A stretch of DNA of 64,000 nucleotides from Haematobacter genomosp. 1 (GCF_002196855.1 NZ_NIPW01000012.1:29534-93533); one strand, 5' to 3'; positions 39,061 through 49,461 are shown, counted from the stretch's first letter. Translations and numbers: made by a program. Notes: generated by a model from the sequence alone, not told the origin.

Positions 39061-39714
39061 TCAGGCACCGAACAGGTCGTCCAGCGTCGCGGGGCGGTCC
39101 TCCGGCTCCTCCTCTGTCTCCGACTGCTCCTCCGCCCTGTCCGGGGCGTCTGCACGGTCGAGCGGCACGCGGTTGTCGAGCAGACCTGCCGCCCGCAGCT
39201 CCGCCAGACCGGGAAGGTCGCGGGCGGAAGCAAGGGCGAAGTGATCCAGAAACGTCTCCGTCACCATGAAGGTCACGGGGCGTCCCGGGGTCAGCCTGCG
39301 GCGGCCGAAGCGTATCCACCCCAGCTCGAACAACTGGTCCAGCGTGCCGCGCGACAGGGCGACGCCACGGATTTCCTCGATCTCCGTCCGGGTGACGGGT
39401 TGGTGATAGGCGATGATCGCCAGCGTCTCAACCGCCGCGCGGGACAGGCGGCGTGTCTCCACCACCTCGTCCCGGAACAGGCCGGAGAGGTCCGGCGCGG
39501 TGCGGAAGGCCCAGCCCTCGCCCGCACGGCGGAGTTCCACGCCCCGGCCTTCGTAGCGGCGGGCAAGGCGGGCGACAGCCTCCGCCGGATCGCAGCCGTC
39601 CGGCATCCGCTCTGCCAGCGCGCGGGTGGTGAGCGGATCGGCAGAGGCGAAGAGCATGGCCTCCACCATCCGCTCCTGCTCCTCCATCGCGGGTGGGGGA
39701 AACAGCCCGGTCAT
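39061..39714 (-). CDS. scpB: Segregation and condensation protein B
   Basis: 217-aa winged-helix kleisin partner of the SMC complex. The ATETLAIIAYHQPVTRTEIEEIRGV-type core is present (VETLAIIAYHQPVTR), as is GRRRLTPGRPVTFMVT. An acidic C-terminal tail follows (EEQSETEEEPEDRP). The start ATG overlaps the scpA stop (ATGA), which fixes the start and implies translational coupling. Smc itself is encoded about 22 kb away in this window. Confidence 0.92.
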   Translation of the reverse strand: MTGLFPPPAMEEQERMVEAMLFASADPLTTRALAERMPDGCDPAEAVARLARRYEGRGVELRRAGEGWAFRTAPDLSGLFRDEVVETRRLSRAAVETLAIIAYHQPVTRTEIEEIRGVALSRGTLDQLFELGWIRFGRRRLTPGRPVTFMVTETFLDHFALASARDLPGLAELRAAGLLDNRVPLDRADAPDRAEEQSETEEEPEDRPATLDDLFGA

Positions 39715-40754
39715 GCGCGCCCCTCGCCGAGAGCGCGGATCTGGATGGGCGCGAAGGTGCTGCCCTGCCTGATTTCCAGCCGCCCCTGCCGTGCAAGCTC
39801 CAGCGTCGCAGCAAAGGTCGCGGCTGTGGCGGAGCGGCGGCGTCCGGGGTCCTCCACCCAGCCATCGGGCAGGTAGCGGCGCAGATCCATCCAGCTTCCG
39901 CCATAGCCGATCAGGTCGCGGAGACGGGCGAGCGCCTGCTCCATGGTAAATACGTTCTCCCGGTCGAAGGCATAGGGGCGGAACTCCTCCTTGGTGCGGA
40001 GCCGGGCATAGGCCTGCATGATATCGGCCAGCGTCGCCGTATAGCGCGTCGTGCGCGCCGCGACGACGGGTTCGGACCGTCCGCGCGGGAACATGTCCAT
40101 GCCGACGCGGGGCCGGGCCATCAGGCGCTCCGCCGCCTCCCGCATCGCCTGAAGCCGCTCCAGCTGGAAGGCCAGATGCGCGGCCATATCCTCCCCCGAG
40201 GGGCCGTCCGCTTCCGGGTCCGGCGGCAGCAGCAGGCGGGATTTCAGGTAGGCGAGCCACGCGGCCATCACCAGATAATCGGCAGCAAGCTCGATACGGA
40301 GCGCGCGGGCCTCCTCCACGAAGGCCAGATACTGCTCTGCCAGTTGCAGCACGGAGATGCGGCGCAGGTCCACCTTCTGGCTGCGGGACAGGGAGAGGAG
40401 GAGGTCGAGCGGGCCTTCGAAACCCTCCACATCGACGATCAGCGCCTCTGCCGCGCGCCGCTCGGCAACGGAGCCGGCCGCGTCAGGGTCCACCGATGCG
40501 GTGGTGGTCGTCTGAGCGCGGGAGTTGTCGGCGAGAAGGATTGCGCTGGCCCTGCCCGCCGGGGCGGTCACGAGAGGGGCGGGGGGCTGTTTCGGGCCAG
40601 CGGCTGCGGAAAGCGCGCCCGGGGCTTTTGCCGGGGCCTTTGCCGGAAGCGAAGGGGCGGATGCCGCGTCACCTGCCTGGCCGCGTTCGGCCCCGGCCTC
40701 CGGCGTGCCTGTGCGGGGGGCTTTCGCCCGCCCTTTGCCGGATGTCTCAGCCAC
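39711..40754 (-). CDS. scpA: Segregation and condensation protein A (kleisin), long N-terminus
   Basis: 347-aa kleisin bridging SMC heads. The core begins at about residue 106 with VDVEGFEGPLDLLLSL and contains LAADYLVMAAWLAYLKSRLLLPP. The first 100 residues are a low-complexity Ala/Pro/Lys stretch (KAPAKAPGALSAAAGPK) not expected in the family. The GTG at 40754 overlaps the nagZ stop by 8 bases; a later GTG/GTC region could be the true start, giving about 250 aa. The 3' end overlaps scpB by 4 bases. Confidence 0.9.
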   Translation of the reverse strand: MAETSGKGRAKAPRTGTPEAGAERGQAGDAASAPSLPAKAPAKAPGALSAAAGPKQPPAPLVTAPAGRASAILLADNSRAQTTTTASVDPDAAGSVAERRAAEALIVDVEGFEGPLDLLLSLSRSQKVDLRRISVLQLAEQYLAFVEEARALRIELAADYLVMAAWLAYLKSRLLLPPDPEADGPSGEDMAAHLAFQLERLQAMREAAERLMARPRVGMDMFPRGRSEPVVAARTTRYTATLADIMQAYARLRTKEEFRPYAFDRENVFTMEQALARLRDLIGYGGSWMDLRRYLPDGWVEDPGRRRSATAATFAATLELARQGRLEIRQGSTFAPIQIRALGEGRA

Positions 40755-41751
40755 TCACCGGCTCCGCCAGCAGCCGGTCAAGCTCCGCCCGGAGCGCGGG
40801 GAGATCGGCCGCATCAGGCGCGTGGCGGGCCGCGAGCGCCCGCTTCCCGCGCTCCGCCGCGATCCCCTCCATCCGGCCGGAGGCGGTGACCACCTCCACC
40901 ATCTCCGCGCGCTTGCCGTTGCAGTGCAGGATCACATCGCATTCCGCTGCAATTGCCAGGCGGCTCCGCTCCTCCAGACTGCCCGCCAGCGCCTGCATGG
41001 AGATGTCGTCCGACATGATGAGATTGCCGAACCCCATGTCCTGCCGGATCGTCTGCATCACGATGGGCGAGCAGGTCGCCGGGCGCTCCCCATCCAGCGC
41101 GGGGAACACGATATGCGCCGTCATCGCCATCGGCAGATCGTTGAGCGCGCGGAAGACGGCGAAATCGGTTTCCTCAAGCTCCTCCAGCGGCGCGGTGACG
41201 GTGGGCAGCGACAGGTGGCTGTCCACCGTTGCGCGGCCATGGCCGGGGATGTGCTTCAGCACCGGAAGCACCCCGCCCTCCAGCAGTCCGTCCGCCACGG
41301 CGCGGGAGGCCGCGGTGACGGTCGCCACATCCTCGCCATAGCAGCGGTTGCGGAGGAAGGGATGCGTCGCCGGCCCCGCGATGTCGGCAAGGGGGGCACA
41401 GTTCGCGTCGATCCCCACATCGCGGAGTTCCGCCGCGATCAGCCGATAGCGGAGCCACATGGAGCGCACGCCCTCCGTGCCCGCCCGCGCCATCTGCTCC
41501 AGCGGGGGCAGCCACTCCGCCCAGTGCGGCGCGCGGAGCCGCTGGACGCGCCCCCCTTCCTGATCGACGAGCACCGGCGCCTCCCGGCCCACGGCATCGC
41601 GCAGATCGTCGGTCAGGCGGCGGACCTGCTCCGGCGTCTCGATATTGCGGGCAAAGAGGATGAAGCCCCAGGGGTCGGCCTCGCGGAAGAACTGGCGTTC
41701 GTCGGGCAGGAGGGCGAATCCCTCGCACCCCAGAATGGTGGCTCCGGGCAT
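40747..41751 (-). CDS. nagZ: Beta-N-acetylhexosaminidase NagZ
   Basis: 334-aa family-3 glycosidase that removes GlcNAc from anhydromuropeptides during peptidoglycan recycling. VDQEGGRVQRL, the catalytic loop KHIPGHGRATVDSH (with the Asp/His dyad) and the nucleophile Asp in MSDDISMQAL are present. The ATG at 41751 overlaps the SPOR-gene stop by one base (TGATG). It is followed by scpA with an 8-base overlap. Confidence 0.94.
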   Translation of the reverse strand: MPGATILGCEGFALLPDERQFFREADPWGFILFARNIETPEQVRRLTDDLRDAVGREAPVLVDQEGGRVQRLRAPHWAEWLPPLEQMARAGTEGVRSMWLRYRLIAAELRDVGIDANCAPLADIAGPATHPFLRNRCYGEDVATVTAASRAVADGLLEGGVLPVLKHIPGHGRATVDSHLSLPTVTAPLEELEETDFAVFRALNDLPMAMTAHIVFPALDGERPATCSPIVMQTIRQDMGFGNLIMSDDISMQALAGSLEERSRLAIAAECDVILHCNGKRAEMVEVVTASGRMEGIAAERGKRALAARHAPDAADLPALRAELDRLLAEPVSG

Positions 41752-42644
41752 CAGCGTACCGTTACGGGAATACAGGCGGCCTGTTCGGCCAGAAGGGCGG
41801 TGCAGAAGCGTCTCGCATCCGCATCGTCGGCGAAGCCTGCGGCGCGCAGGCGATAGAAGGTGCGTCCGCCGCTTTCCGCGGGCTGGATGACGCGGGAGCG
41901 GGCGCGGAGCAGCGCACCGAATTTCGATTGCAGCCGCGCCCATTCCCGCTCCGCCGTCGCGGCATCGTCAAAGGCGCCGAGCTGCACGAGCTGATCGCCG
42001 GTCCTGAGGCTCGACGCCTCCACCGGCTGGGCGACCGGCTGCACCACCGGCGCGACTGCCGTGCGGCGCGGCGGGCGGGGCATGGGGCGCAGATCGGCGG
42101 AGAGCCGGGCATTGGAGGCGGGCGGATTGGCGGCGGGCGGCGGCGGTTCCTCCGCAAGCGGCTCCTCCGCCGGGTCTTCGGGCGCGAAGATATCAGCGGG
42201 GAGGGCAGCCACGGCCTGCGCCACGGCATTGTCCACCGCAGCATCATCCACGGCGGCGGCAACCTTCTCCTGCACGGCTTCGGCCTGCAAGGCGGCGGCG
42301 GGACGATCCTCCTCCTCCAGCGTCACGGGGCGCGGAGCGAGGACGAGACGATCAGGCGGCGGCGCGGCCGACCCCTCTGCCGCGACGGCATTCACGGCAA
42401 GACCCTGATAGGAGGTCGTCAGCCCGCCCGGATCCTCCGGCGCGATGCGCATGGGGCCTTCCAGCGCACGGATGACCGGCACGCCCGTCACATCCCGCAT
42501 GGTAAGCTGGTAGCCCCAGACGGCCAGGCCGATCAGCAGCGATACGGAAACGACCGTTCCCGCCAGATTGACGAACCCTTGCAGGCGCGCCGCTCGCCCT
42601 TCCTGCGGAGGGTCTTCCGTCGTCTGGTACTCGTAATCCGCCAT
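41751..42644 (-). CDS. SPOR-domain membrane protein
   Basis: 297-aa bitopic protein: a short cytoplasmic N-terminus, one membrane segment at about 28-47 (AGTVVSVSLLIGLAVWGYQL), a long Pro/Ala/Glu-rich periplasmic linker and a C-terminal SPOR domain (about 217-297, QLVQLGAFDDAATAEREWARL). SPOR domains bind denuded glycan strands, usually at the division septum. The ATG at 42644 is chosen over the upstream ATG at 42659. Its stop overlaps nagZ, so cell-wall and recycling genes are coupled. Confidence 0.88.
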   Translation of the reverse strand: MADYEYQTTEDPPQEGRAARLQGFVNLAGTVVSVSLLIGLAVWGYQLTMRDVTGVPVIRALEGPMRIAPEDPGGLTTSYQGLAVNAVAAEGSAAPPPDRLVLAPRPVTLEEEDRPAAALQAEAVQEKVAAAVDDAAVDNAVAQAVAALPADIFAPEDPAEEPLAEEPPPPAANPPASNARLSADLRPMPRPPRRTAVAPVVQPVAQPVEASSLRTGDQLVQLGAFDDAATAEREWARLQSKFGALLRARSRVIQPAESGGRTFYRLRAAGFADDADARRFCTALLAEQAACIPVTVR

Positions 42645-42734
42645 GGCTCCGCCTCTCATACCGACGGAGCCGCTCCTCCCCGCAACGGGGAAGGAGGCGT
42701 CCTGCTGCCCGCCGCGCCGGCGGCGCGCTTGTTC

Positions 42735-44480
42735 TCAGCGCATTTCCTCGACCGGCGTGACGCCAAGGATACCAAGGCCCGCGGAAATGACAACGGATAC
42801 GGCCCGCGCAAGGGCGATTTTCGCCTGCGTCGCGTTGACGTCATCCTCCTGGACAAAGCGGAGCGAAGGCTCGTCATTGCCCTTGTTCCAGAAGGCATGC
42901 AGTTCGGACGCCAGTTCATAGAGATAGAAGGCGATCCGGTGCGGCTCGTTGTTGCGGGCGGCAATTTCCACCAGCCGCGGCCACTCGGCGATCTTCCGCG
43001 CCAGTTCCGTCTCCGCCGGATGGCGGTTCGGGGCAAGGTCGGTATCGGCGAGCGTCACGTCATCGACGTCGATCCCCATCTCCGCCGCCTTGCGCAGCAC
43101 GGAATTCACCCGCGCATTGGCGTATTGGACGTAGAAGACCGGGTTGTCCTTGGATTGCTCCAGCACCTTGTCGAAGTCGAAATCCAGCGGTGCATCGTTC
43201 TTGCGGGTGAGCATCACGAAGCGGGTCACGTCGGGGCCGACCTGATCCACCACGTCGCGCAGGGTCACGAAGGTGCCCGCGCGCTTGGACATCTTGAACG
43301 GCTCGCCGTTCTTGAACAGCTTCACCAGCTGGGTGAGCTTGACGTCGAACTCCACCTTGTTGGCGGAAAGCGCAGCAACCGCTGCCTTCATCCGCTTCAC
43401 GTAACCGCCGTGATCGGCACCGAACACGTCGATCAGCACGTCGAAGCCGCGCGAGATCTTGTCCCAGTGATAGGCGATGTCGGGGGCGAAATAGGTCCAG
43501 GCGCCGTCGGATTTGCGGATCGGGCGATCCACGTCATCGCCATAGGCGGTGGAGCGGAACAGCGTCTGCTCCCGCGGCTCCCAGTCGTCGGGCGTCTTGC
43601 CCTTCGGCGGTTCCAGCACACCCTTGTAGATCAGCCCCTCGGATTGCAGCCGCTCCAGCGCGCTTTCGATCCGTCCGGTGCCATAGAGCGACTTTTCGGA
43701 GAAGAACACGTCCATCTCGATGCCGAGGAGCGCCAGATCCTCTCGGATCATCTTCATCATCTCACCGGTGGCGAAGTCGCGCACCTCGTCCAGCCATTCG
43801 GCTTCGGGCTTGTCGAGCAGCGAGGTGCCGTATTTCGCCTTCAGCGCCTCCCCCACCGGGATCAGGTAATCGCCGGGGTAGAGCCCCTCGCGGATCTCGG
43901 GGTCAAGGCCGTTGGCCTCCCGGTAGCGCTCATAGGCGGAGCGCGCCAGCACATCGACCTGCGCGCCGCCGTCGTTGATGTAATATTCGCGCGTGACGTC
44001 ATAGCCCGCGAAATCCAGCAGACGCGAAAGCGCATCCCCGAACACCGCGCCCCGCGTATGGCCGACATGCAGCGGCCCCGTCGGGTTGGCGGAGACGAAT
44101 TCCACGTTGACCTTCTTGCCCTCGCCGAGCGTGGAGCGGCCGAAATCCGCGCCGTCCGTCACCGCGCCGCGAACCACCGTGTCCCAGACCCAGGGGTGCA
44201 CCCGCAGGTTCAGGAAGCCCGGACCGGCGACCTCGGCCGCGGCGATGCGGGGATCGACCGTCAGCTTCGCCGCCAGCGCCTCGGCGATGTCGCGGGGTTT
44301 CATGTTGGCGGGCTTTGCCAGAACCATGGCGGCATTCGTCGCCAGATCGCCGTGGGCAGCGTCGCGCGGCGGCTCCACCGTCACGGCGGAAGTGTCCAGC
44401 CCGGCAGGCAGAAGGCCCTCAGCGGTCAGATCCCCGAGGCTGTCGACGACAAGGGCGCGAATGGTGTTGAATATGTTCAT
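42735..44480 (-). CDS. argS: Arginyl-tRNA synthetase
   Basis: 581-aa class I aminoacyl-tRNA synthetase. HIGH-like HVGHTRG at about residue 138, preceded by [18 protein letters not shown] is used in place of a degenerate KMSK, and the C-terminal anticodon-binding domain carries [12 protein letters not shown]. The ATG at 44480 follows AAAGGA. It heads the argS-SPOR-nagZ-scpA-scpB run, a conserved order in Rhodobacterales. Confidence 0.97.
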   Translation of the reverse strand: MNIFNTIRALVVDSLGDLTAEGLLPAGLDTSAVTVEPPRDAAHGDLATNAAMVLAKPANMKPRDIAEALAAKLTVDPRIAAAEVAGPGFLNLRVHPWVWDTVVRGAVTDGADFGRSTLGEGKKVNVEFVSANPTGPLHVGHTRGAVFGDALSRLLDFAGYDVTREYYINDGGAQVDVLARSAYERYREANGLDPEIREGLYPGDYLIPVGEALKAKYGTSLLDKPEAEWLDEVRDFATGEMMKMIREDLALLGIEMDVFFSEKSLYGTGRIESALERLQSEGLIYKGVLEPPKGKTPDDWEPREQTLFRSTAYGDDVDRPIRKSDGAWTYFAPDIAYHWDKISRGFDVLIDVFGADHGGYVKRMKAAVAALSANKVEFDVKLTQLVKLFKNGEPFKMSKRAGTFVTLRDVVDQVGPDVTRFVMLTRKNDAPLDFDFDKVLEQSKDNPVFYVQYANARVNSVLRKAAEMGIDVDDVTLADTDLAPNRHPAETELARKIAEWPRLVEIAARNNEPHRIAFYLYELASELHAFWNKGNDEPSLRFVQEDDVNATQAKIALARAVSVVISAGLGILGVTPVEEMR

Positions 44481-44640
44481 CGGGCAATCCTTTGCTTGGT
44501 CGGGACATATCACGGCAAGACGCAAGGTCAACTGACCCGCACCGCCGGTCCCTGACCGCTCCGGTTCGTTTCTGCCTTTGACATATTGACCGCGGCGGCG
44601 GGGTGCAACCCGGCGCGGAGGGATTCCGCTGCGTAAAACC

Positions 44641-45741
44641 TCAGCGGAAATGCTTGGCGAGCTTCAGCCCCTGGCCCTGATAATTGGAGGCGATGCCCGC
44701 ACCGTAGAGCCTGTCCGGCAGCTCGGCCATCCGCTCATAAACCAGCCGCCCGACGATCTGACCATGTTCCAGCACGAAAGGCGCCTCGTGGCAACGCACC
44801 TCGAGCACGCCGCGGGAACCGGCGCCGCCCGCCGCCGCATGGCCGAAGCCCGGATCGAAGAAACCTGCGTAATGCACGCGGAACTCCCCCACCATCGCGA
44901 GGTAGGGGGCCATCTCGGCCGCGCAATCGGGCGGGATGTGCACCGCCTCCCGGCTGACGAGGATGTAGAACGCGCCCGGATCGAGGATCAGCCGCCCATC
45001 CGTGCTGTGCAGCTCCTCCCAGAAATCGGCCGGGTCGTAGCCGCCGATCCGGTCGAGGTCGATCAGCCCGGCATGGGGCTTGGCCCGGTAGCCGACCAGC
45101 GTTCCGCTGTCGGGCTTCAGATCAACCGAGAAGCCGAGCCCCTGGTCGATAACCGGCTTCCCCCCGGCGACGAGCGCGCTTTTCGCGTGGAGCGCGGCGA
45201 GTTCCGCATCCGTGAGCACGGCATTGCCGCGTTTGAACCGGATCTGGTTCAGGCGCATTCCGGGCCGCACGAGAACGGAGAAGGAGCGGGGACAGATCTC
45301 AGCGTAAAGCGGCCCCTCATAGCCGGGGGCAACCCGGTCGAACTCTGTCCCGCCGTCGGTGATCATGCGGGTAAGGAGGTCAAGCCGCCCGGTGGAGCTT
45401 TTGGCGTTCGCAACGGCGGCGATCCCGTCGGGGAGGGCGAGACGTTCCTCCAGCGGCACCAGATAGACGCAGCCCTTCTCCAGCACCGCGCCGGGGCGGA
45501 GGTCGATCTCATGCATGCCGAATTCGGCGATCCGGTCCTTCACCGTCCGCCCCCGGCCTGCAAGGAAAGAGGCGCGCACGCGATAGGCGGTGCCGGACAG
45601 GCGGAGATCAAGGCTCGCGGGTTGTATCTGGGCGGGGAGAACGGGTGCTCCGGCGGAGATCACGCCATCGGCAATCATCCGGGAGATCGCGCGATCAGGG
45701 AGAACGCCGGTGGGCAATGTCACATCATGCACCCCGGTCAT
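44641..45741 (-). CDS. dcd: 2'-deoxycytidine 5'-triphosphate deaminase, long tandem form
   Basis: 366-aa member of the dCTP deaminase/dUTPase family, about twice the length of E. coli Dcd. Two related trimer-type halves are visible: [13 protein letters not shown] and [17 protein letters not shown] in the first, and a second copy from about residue 190 with [20 protein letters not shown]. The long form is usual in alphaproteobacteria. It supplies dUMP precursors. The ATG at 45741 lies 23 bases downstream of tRNA-Pro on the same strand. Confidence 0.87.
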   Translation of the reverse strand: MTGVHDVTLPTGVLPDRAISRMIADGVISAGAPVLPAQIQPASLDLRLSGTAYRVRASFLAGRGRTVKDRIAEFGMHEIDLRPGAVLEKGCVYLVPLEERLALPDGIAAVANAKSSTGRLDLLTRMITDGGTEFDRVAPGYEGPLYAEICPRSFSVLVRPGMRLNQIRFKRGNAVLTDAELAALHAKSALVAGGKPVIDQGLGFSVDLKPDSGTLVGYRAKPHAGLIDLDRIGGYDPADFWEELHSTDGRLILDPGAFYILVSREAVHIPPDCAAEMAPYLAMVGEFRVHYAGFFDPGFGHAAAGGAGSRGVLEVRCHEAPFVLEHGQIVGRLVYERMAELPDRLYGAGIASNYQGQGLKLAKHFR

Positions 45742-45764
45742 CCCCAATCTGCTGCGGAATTCAA

Positions 45765-45842
45765 TGGTCGGGCCGGCGAGATTCGAACTCGCGACCTTCC
45801 GCCCCCCAGACGGACGCGCTAACCAGACTGCGCCACGGCCCG
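45765..45842 (-). tRNA. tRNA-Pro (anticodon GGG)
   Basis: On the minus strand: acceptor CGGGCCG/CGGCCCG, D-arm GCGC-AGTCTGGTTA-GCGC, anticodon stem TCCGT/GCGGA with loop CTGGGGG (anticodon GGG), T-arm GCGAG-TTCGAAT-CTCGC and an encoded CCA (45765-45767). Confidence 0.95.
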
Positions 45843-45913
45843 ACGGGCGCATACATAGCGACTTTGCTGGCAGGGGCAAGCGGCAAAGCGCAGTTTCTGC
45901 GCGCAAAAGTCAC

Positions 45914-45939
45914 GGCGCCCGCGGGAGACGGGCGGCGCC
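45914..45939 (-). terminator. Candidate terminator of the ihfA-merR genes
   Basis: A GC-rich hairpin (GGCGCCCGC region with GGGCGGCGCC, a few mismatches), followed on the minus strand by ACTTTTG. It lies 12 bases after the MerR-family stop. Confidence 0.45.
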
Positions 45940-45951
45940 TGCGGGGCGATG

Positions 45952-46596
45952 TCACCCCGCCTGACGCATCCTGTCCCGGAGCGCGAGAAGCCGCGACTGC
46001 AGCGGGGCCGCTTCGGGCAAGGCCGCGAGCGGCAACTGGCGGAGGCGGGCCAGCAGCGCATGCGTATCCAGCCAGAGAACCGCTGCGGGATGCGGCGCGT
46101 AAGGGGGCGCATCTCCCACCGAACCTGCAGCGACCGGCAGGCCCGGCCCAGGGGCGGGATCCGGGTCCGGTTCCGGCTCGGGTGGCGGGCCGGGTTCGGG
46201 GATGGGGTCGGGAATCGGCGAAGGCTCCCGCGCGGCGCGTGCCTCGCGCGGGCGGAGGGTGCGGACCATCGCGGTCGGGCGGAGGGGGGCATCATAGGCG
46301 GTGCCCATCTCCTCCCCCAGGCCGATCGCGATGACATGCTGAATGCCCCGTTCGCGCAGGATCTTCTGCACGCCACGGATGGTCAGCCCTTCTTCATGCA
46401 GCAGCCGCTGGATTCCTGCGATGAGGGTCAGATCCTCCGGGCGGTAGTAGCGCCGCCCGCCCGCCCGCTTCACCGGCTTGATCTGGGTGAAGCGGCTTTC
46501 CCAGAAACGCAGCACATGGGCGGGCACGCCGAGCTCGTCGGAGACCTCGCTGATCGTGCGGAACGCCTCAGGTGATTTCTCGACCCCGATCGCCAA
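45952..46596 (-). CDS. MerR-family transcriptional regulator
   Basis: 214-aa protein with an N-terminal winged helix-turn-helix of the MerR type ([25 protein letters not shown], split for reference; then [17 protein letters not shown]), a coiled helix, a Pro/Glu/Asp-rich linker ([19 protein letters not shown]) and a C-terminal helical region. It lacks the metal-binding cysteines of heavy-metal sensors. It starts at TTG 46596, 2 bases after the ihfA stop, so it is coupled to ihfA. The regulated genes are unknown. Confidence 0.85.
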   Translation of the reverse strand: MAIGVEKSPEAFRTISEVSDELGVPAHVLRFWESRFTQIKPVKRAGGRRYYRPEDLTLIAGIQRLLHEEGLTIRGVQKILRERGIQHVIAIGLGEEMGTAYDAPLRPTAMVRTLRPREARAAREPSPIPDPIPEPGPPPEPEPDPDPAPGPGLPVAAGSVGDAPPYAPHPAAVLWLDTHALLARLRQLPLAALPEAAPLQSRLLALRDRMRQAG

Positions 46597-46598
46597 GA

Positions 46599-46901
46599 TC
46601 AGCCCCGGTTTCCGGCGGCGACGCGATCCTTCATGATGTGGGAGGGCCGGAAGGTCATCACCCGGCGCGGCAGGATCGGCACCTCATCCCCGGTCTTCGG
46701 GTTGCGGCCCACGCGGGCGGACTTGTCGCGCACGGAGAATGTGCCGAAGGAGGAGATTTTCACCTGCTCGCCCGCCACCAGCGCGTCCGACATGTGCTGA
46801 AGCACGCTCTCGACGAGCGCGGCCGACTCGTTCCGAGACAGGCCGACCTCGCGGAAGACGGCCTCGCTCAGATCCATGCGTGTGAGAGTGCCTTGGCTCA
46901 T
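46599..46901 (-). CDS. ihfA: Integration host factor subunit alpha
   Basis: 100-aa HU/IHF-family DNA-bending protein. The N-terminal helices ([21 protein letters not shown]), the KISSFGTF strand and the DNA-intercalating arm ([20 protein letters not shown]) with its proline are typical of IHF alpha rather than HU. It is positioned between fabH and the MerR gene, as in other Rhodobacterales. Confidence 0.94.
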   Translation of the reverse strand: MSQGTLTRMDLSEAVFREVGLSRNESAALVESVLQHMSDALVAGEQVKISSFGTFSVRDKSARVGRNPKTGDEVPILPRRVMTFRPSHIMKDRVAAGNRG

Positions 46902-46975
46902 GGTCTATCCTCGCAACAGATCACTGGAAATCCATATGACTGTCAGGGATTAAGCCGGCCAAGTCAACATGCCGG

Positions 46976-47950
46976 TCACCAGCGGATGACGACCGACCCC
47001 CAGGCAAGCCCGCCGCCGATCGCCTCCGTGACGACGAGATCGCCGCGCTTGATCTGCCCGTTCGCCTTGCCCACCGACAGGGCGAGCGGAATGGAGGCGG
47101 CGGAGGTGTTGCCGTGATCCTGTACGGTCACCACGACCTTTTCCATCGTCAGGCCCATGCGCTGTGCCGTGGCCTTGATGATGCGCAGGTTCGCCTGATG
47201 CGGCACGATCCAGTCCACGTCCTGCGCCTCCAGCCCCGCCTTGGCGAGCGCGGCATGGGCCGTCTCGGCGAGCTTTTCCACCGCCTGACGGAAGACTTCC
47301 TTGCCCTGCATCTTCAGCACGCCCGCGGTCCCCGTGGTGGCGACGCCGCCGTCCACGTAGAGGATGTCGCGGTAGCGCCCGTCCGAATGCAGATCGACCG
47401 AAAGGATGCCGCGGTCGCCGGGCAGGCCATTGCCGGTCGTGGCTTCCAGCACGAGAGCGCCCGCGCCGTCGCCGAAGAGCACGCAGGTGCCGCGGTCCGT
47501 CCAGTCGAGGATGCGGCTGAACGTCTCCGCCCCGATGACGAGGACACGCTCCGCCTGACCGGACAGGATCATGCCGTTCGCATTGGCCAGCGCAAAGACG
47601 AAGCCCGCGCAGACCGCCTGAACGTCATAGGCAAAGCCCGTCGTCATGCCGAGCCGCTCCTGCACCATGGTGGCGACGGAGGGGAAGGTGAGATCGGGGG
47701 TGGAGGTCGCGACGATGATGGCGTCGATGTCGCCCGGTTGCAGGCCCGCATCGGCAAGCGCTGCCCGTGCGGCCTCGGCGGCCATGCCGGATGTCGCCTC
47801 CCCTTCCGCAGCGAAATGCCGGCGTTCGATGCCGGACCGGCTGCGGATCCATTCGTCGGAGGTTTCGAGCGTCGCCTCGAATTCGGCATTCGGGACGATC
47901 CGGGCGGGCAGGTAATGCCCCACGCCCCGGACGGCGGCACGTCTCGTCAT
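46976..47950 (-). CDS. fabH: 3-oxoacyl-ACP synthase III
   Basis: 324-aa initiating ketosynthase condensing acetyl-CoA with malonyl-ACP. The catalytic triad is Cys (VQAVCAGF, near 115), His (PHQANLRII) and Asn (HGNTSAAS). The ATG at 47950 overlaps the plsX stop by 4 bases (ATGA), linking phospholipid and fatty acid initiation steps. Confidence 0.95.
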   Translation of the reverse strand: MTRRAAVRGVGHYLPARIVPNAEFEATLETSDEWIRSRSGIERRHFAAEGEATSGMAAEAARAALADAGLQPGDIDAIIVATSTPDLTFPSVATMVQERLGMTTGFAYDVQAVCAGFVFALANANGMILSGQAERVLVIGAETFSRILDWTDRGTCVLFGDGAGALVLEATTGNGLPGDRGILSVDLHSDGRYRDILYVDGGVATTGTAGVLKMQGKEVFRQAVEKLAETAHAALAKAGLEAQDVDWIVPHQANLRIIKATAQRMGLTMEKVVVTVQDHGNTSAASIPLALSVGKANGQIKRGDLVVTEAIGGGLAWGSVVIRW

Positions 47951-49041
47951 TCGGTGGCTCCGCTGCTGGTGGATCCGGCGGTCTCGCCGGTCTGGAGGGT
48001 GGCGAGCGCCGTGGCGACGCGGGAGGCGAGGCGATCCTGGAACCCCGCACGGGCGAGCCGGATGGCGAGGTTGATGGCCGCGGCCATCGCCGTCGCATCG
48101 GCGGATCCGTGCGACTTCACCACCAGCCCGTTCAGCCCGAGAAAGACGCCGCCGTTCGACCGGCGCGGGTCCATCCGGCGGGAGAATCGCTTGAGCGATG
48201 GCATCGCGAGCAATGCCGCCATGCGGGAGAGCGGTGTCTTCTGGAACGCTTCGCGCAGCGAATCGGCCACCAGCTTGGCAGTGCCTTCCGCCGTCTTGAG
48301 CGCGACATTCCCGGTGAAGCCGTCCGTCACGATCACATCGGCCCTGTCGCCCAGAATGTCGTTGCCTTCGACGAAACCGATATAGGCGAAGTTGCTGATA
48401 CCGGCGGCGGTGGGCATCAGCTCATGCGCGGCCTTCAGCTCTGCCCGACCCTTGTTCTCCTCCGTGCCCACGTTCAGCAGGCCGACGCGGGGTTCCGCAA
48501 GGCCGAGCGCGTTTCGGGCGTAGGAGGCGCCCATGACGGCGAACTGCACCAGATCTTCGGCATCGGCGCGCACATCGGCGCCCATGTCGAGCATGACATT
48601 GAACTCATGCGCATTTCGTGAGGGCCAAGCGCTGGCGATCGCGGGGCGGTTCACGCCCGGCAACTTTCTGAGCCGCAGCATGGAGACCGCCATGAGCGCG
48701 CCGGTATTGCCGCAGGAGACCGCCGCCGCGGCCTCTCCGTTCCGCACGCTGTCCACGGCGGACCACATGGAGGTGCCCGCGCCGTTCCGCATCACGTAGG
48801 ACGGCTTTTCATCCATCGTGACAACCCGTTCGGTCGCACGAATCTCGCAGCGCGCCGCAAGGGGCTTGCGGCGCGCAACGAGCTTTTTCAACTCCGCCTC
48901 GTTCCCGTGAACGAGGAACGAAACGTCGGGATTCTTTTCAGCGCTCTCCACGATGCCATCGACGACCGCCGAGGGGCCGCGATCACCGCCCATCGCATCG
49001 ACGGAGATGACGATGCGTGTGGTGTCCGTCTGGGGCTCCAT
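47947..49041 (-). CDS. plsX: Phosphate acyltransferase PlsX
   Basis: 364-aa enzyme making acyl-phosphate from acyl-ACP for phospholipid synthesis. SVDAMGGDRGP near the N-terminus, AVSCGNTGALM, and IVTDGFTGNVALKT are diagnostic. The start at ATG 49041 follows the rpmF gene by 46 bases; the stop overlaps fabH. Confidence 0.95.
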   Translation of the reverse strand: MEPQTDTTRIVISVDAMGGDRGPSAVVDGIVESAEKNPDVSFLVHGNEAELKKLVARRKPLAARCEIRATERVVTMDEKPSYVMRNGAGTSMWSAVDSVRNGEAAAAVSCGNTGALMAVSMLRLRKLPGVNRPAIASAWPSRNAHEFNVMLDMGADVRADAEDLVQFAVMGASYARNALGLAEPRVGLLNVGTEENKGRAELKAAHELMPTAAGISNFAYIGFVEGNDILGDRADVIVTDGFTGNVALKTAEGTAKLVADSLREAFQKTPLSRMAALLAMPSLKRFSRRMDPRRSNGGVFLGLNGLVVKSHGSADATAMAAAINLAIRLARAGFQDRLASRVATALATLQTGETAGSTSSGATE

Positions 49042-49087
49042 GCGGTCCGTAACTCGTGGTGGCTTTCTGCCGTATCCCGACTGCGAC

Positions 49088-49294
49088 TTATGCCGCGTCT
49101 TCGTCCAGATCGACGTCCTGACCGGCGGCAACCACTTCACGTTCGTGGTAGTGGCCGCAGGACGGGCACACGTGATGCGGGCGCTTCAGTTCGCCGCAAT
49201 TCGGGCAGTCGTTCGGATTGGCGGCGACGAGCGCGTCATGCGCACGGCGCATGTTGCGACGGGAGCGGGTAACGCGATTCTGAGGGACAGCCAT
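49088..49294 (-). CDS. rpmF: 50S ribosomal protein L32
   Basis: 68-aa L32: [19 protein letters not shown] at the N-terminus and a four-cysteine zinc ribbon (CPNC ... CPSCGHYH). The ATG at 49294 is the family start, 14 residues inside a longer open frame. An acidic tail (DVDLDEDAA) ends the protein. It is the conserved neighbour of plsX. Confidence 0.97.
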   Translation of the reverse strand: MAVPQNRVTRSRRNMRRAHDALVAANPNDCPNCGELKRPHHVCPSCGHYHEREVVAAGQDVDLDEDAA

Positions 49295-49461
49295 GTCACA
49301 ACCTCGACTCTGGGGGACAGGCCCCTTTGATAGCACATGAGCCAGCCGCCCTCTTCCTTCCGGGAGCGTGGCAGCCAGCGGTTAAACGAGGCCGGGAACA
49401 TAGCCGGATTCGCGGTGGGCGCAAGCCCTTTCTGGTCCGCCATCAGGGCGGACCCGGCGGT

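Noticed and set aside
41928..44555. Very long open frame (875 codons) on the plus strand
   Set aside because: It lies antisense to argS and the SPOR gene, has the His/Arg/Gly-rich composition typical of antisense frames in GC-rich genomes, and matches no family.
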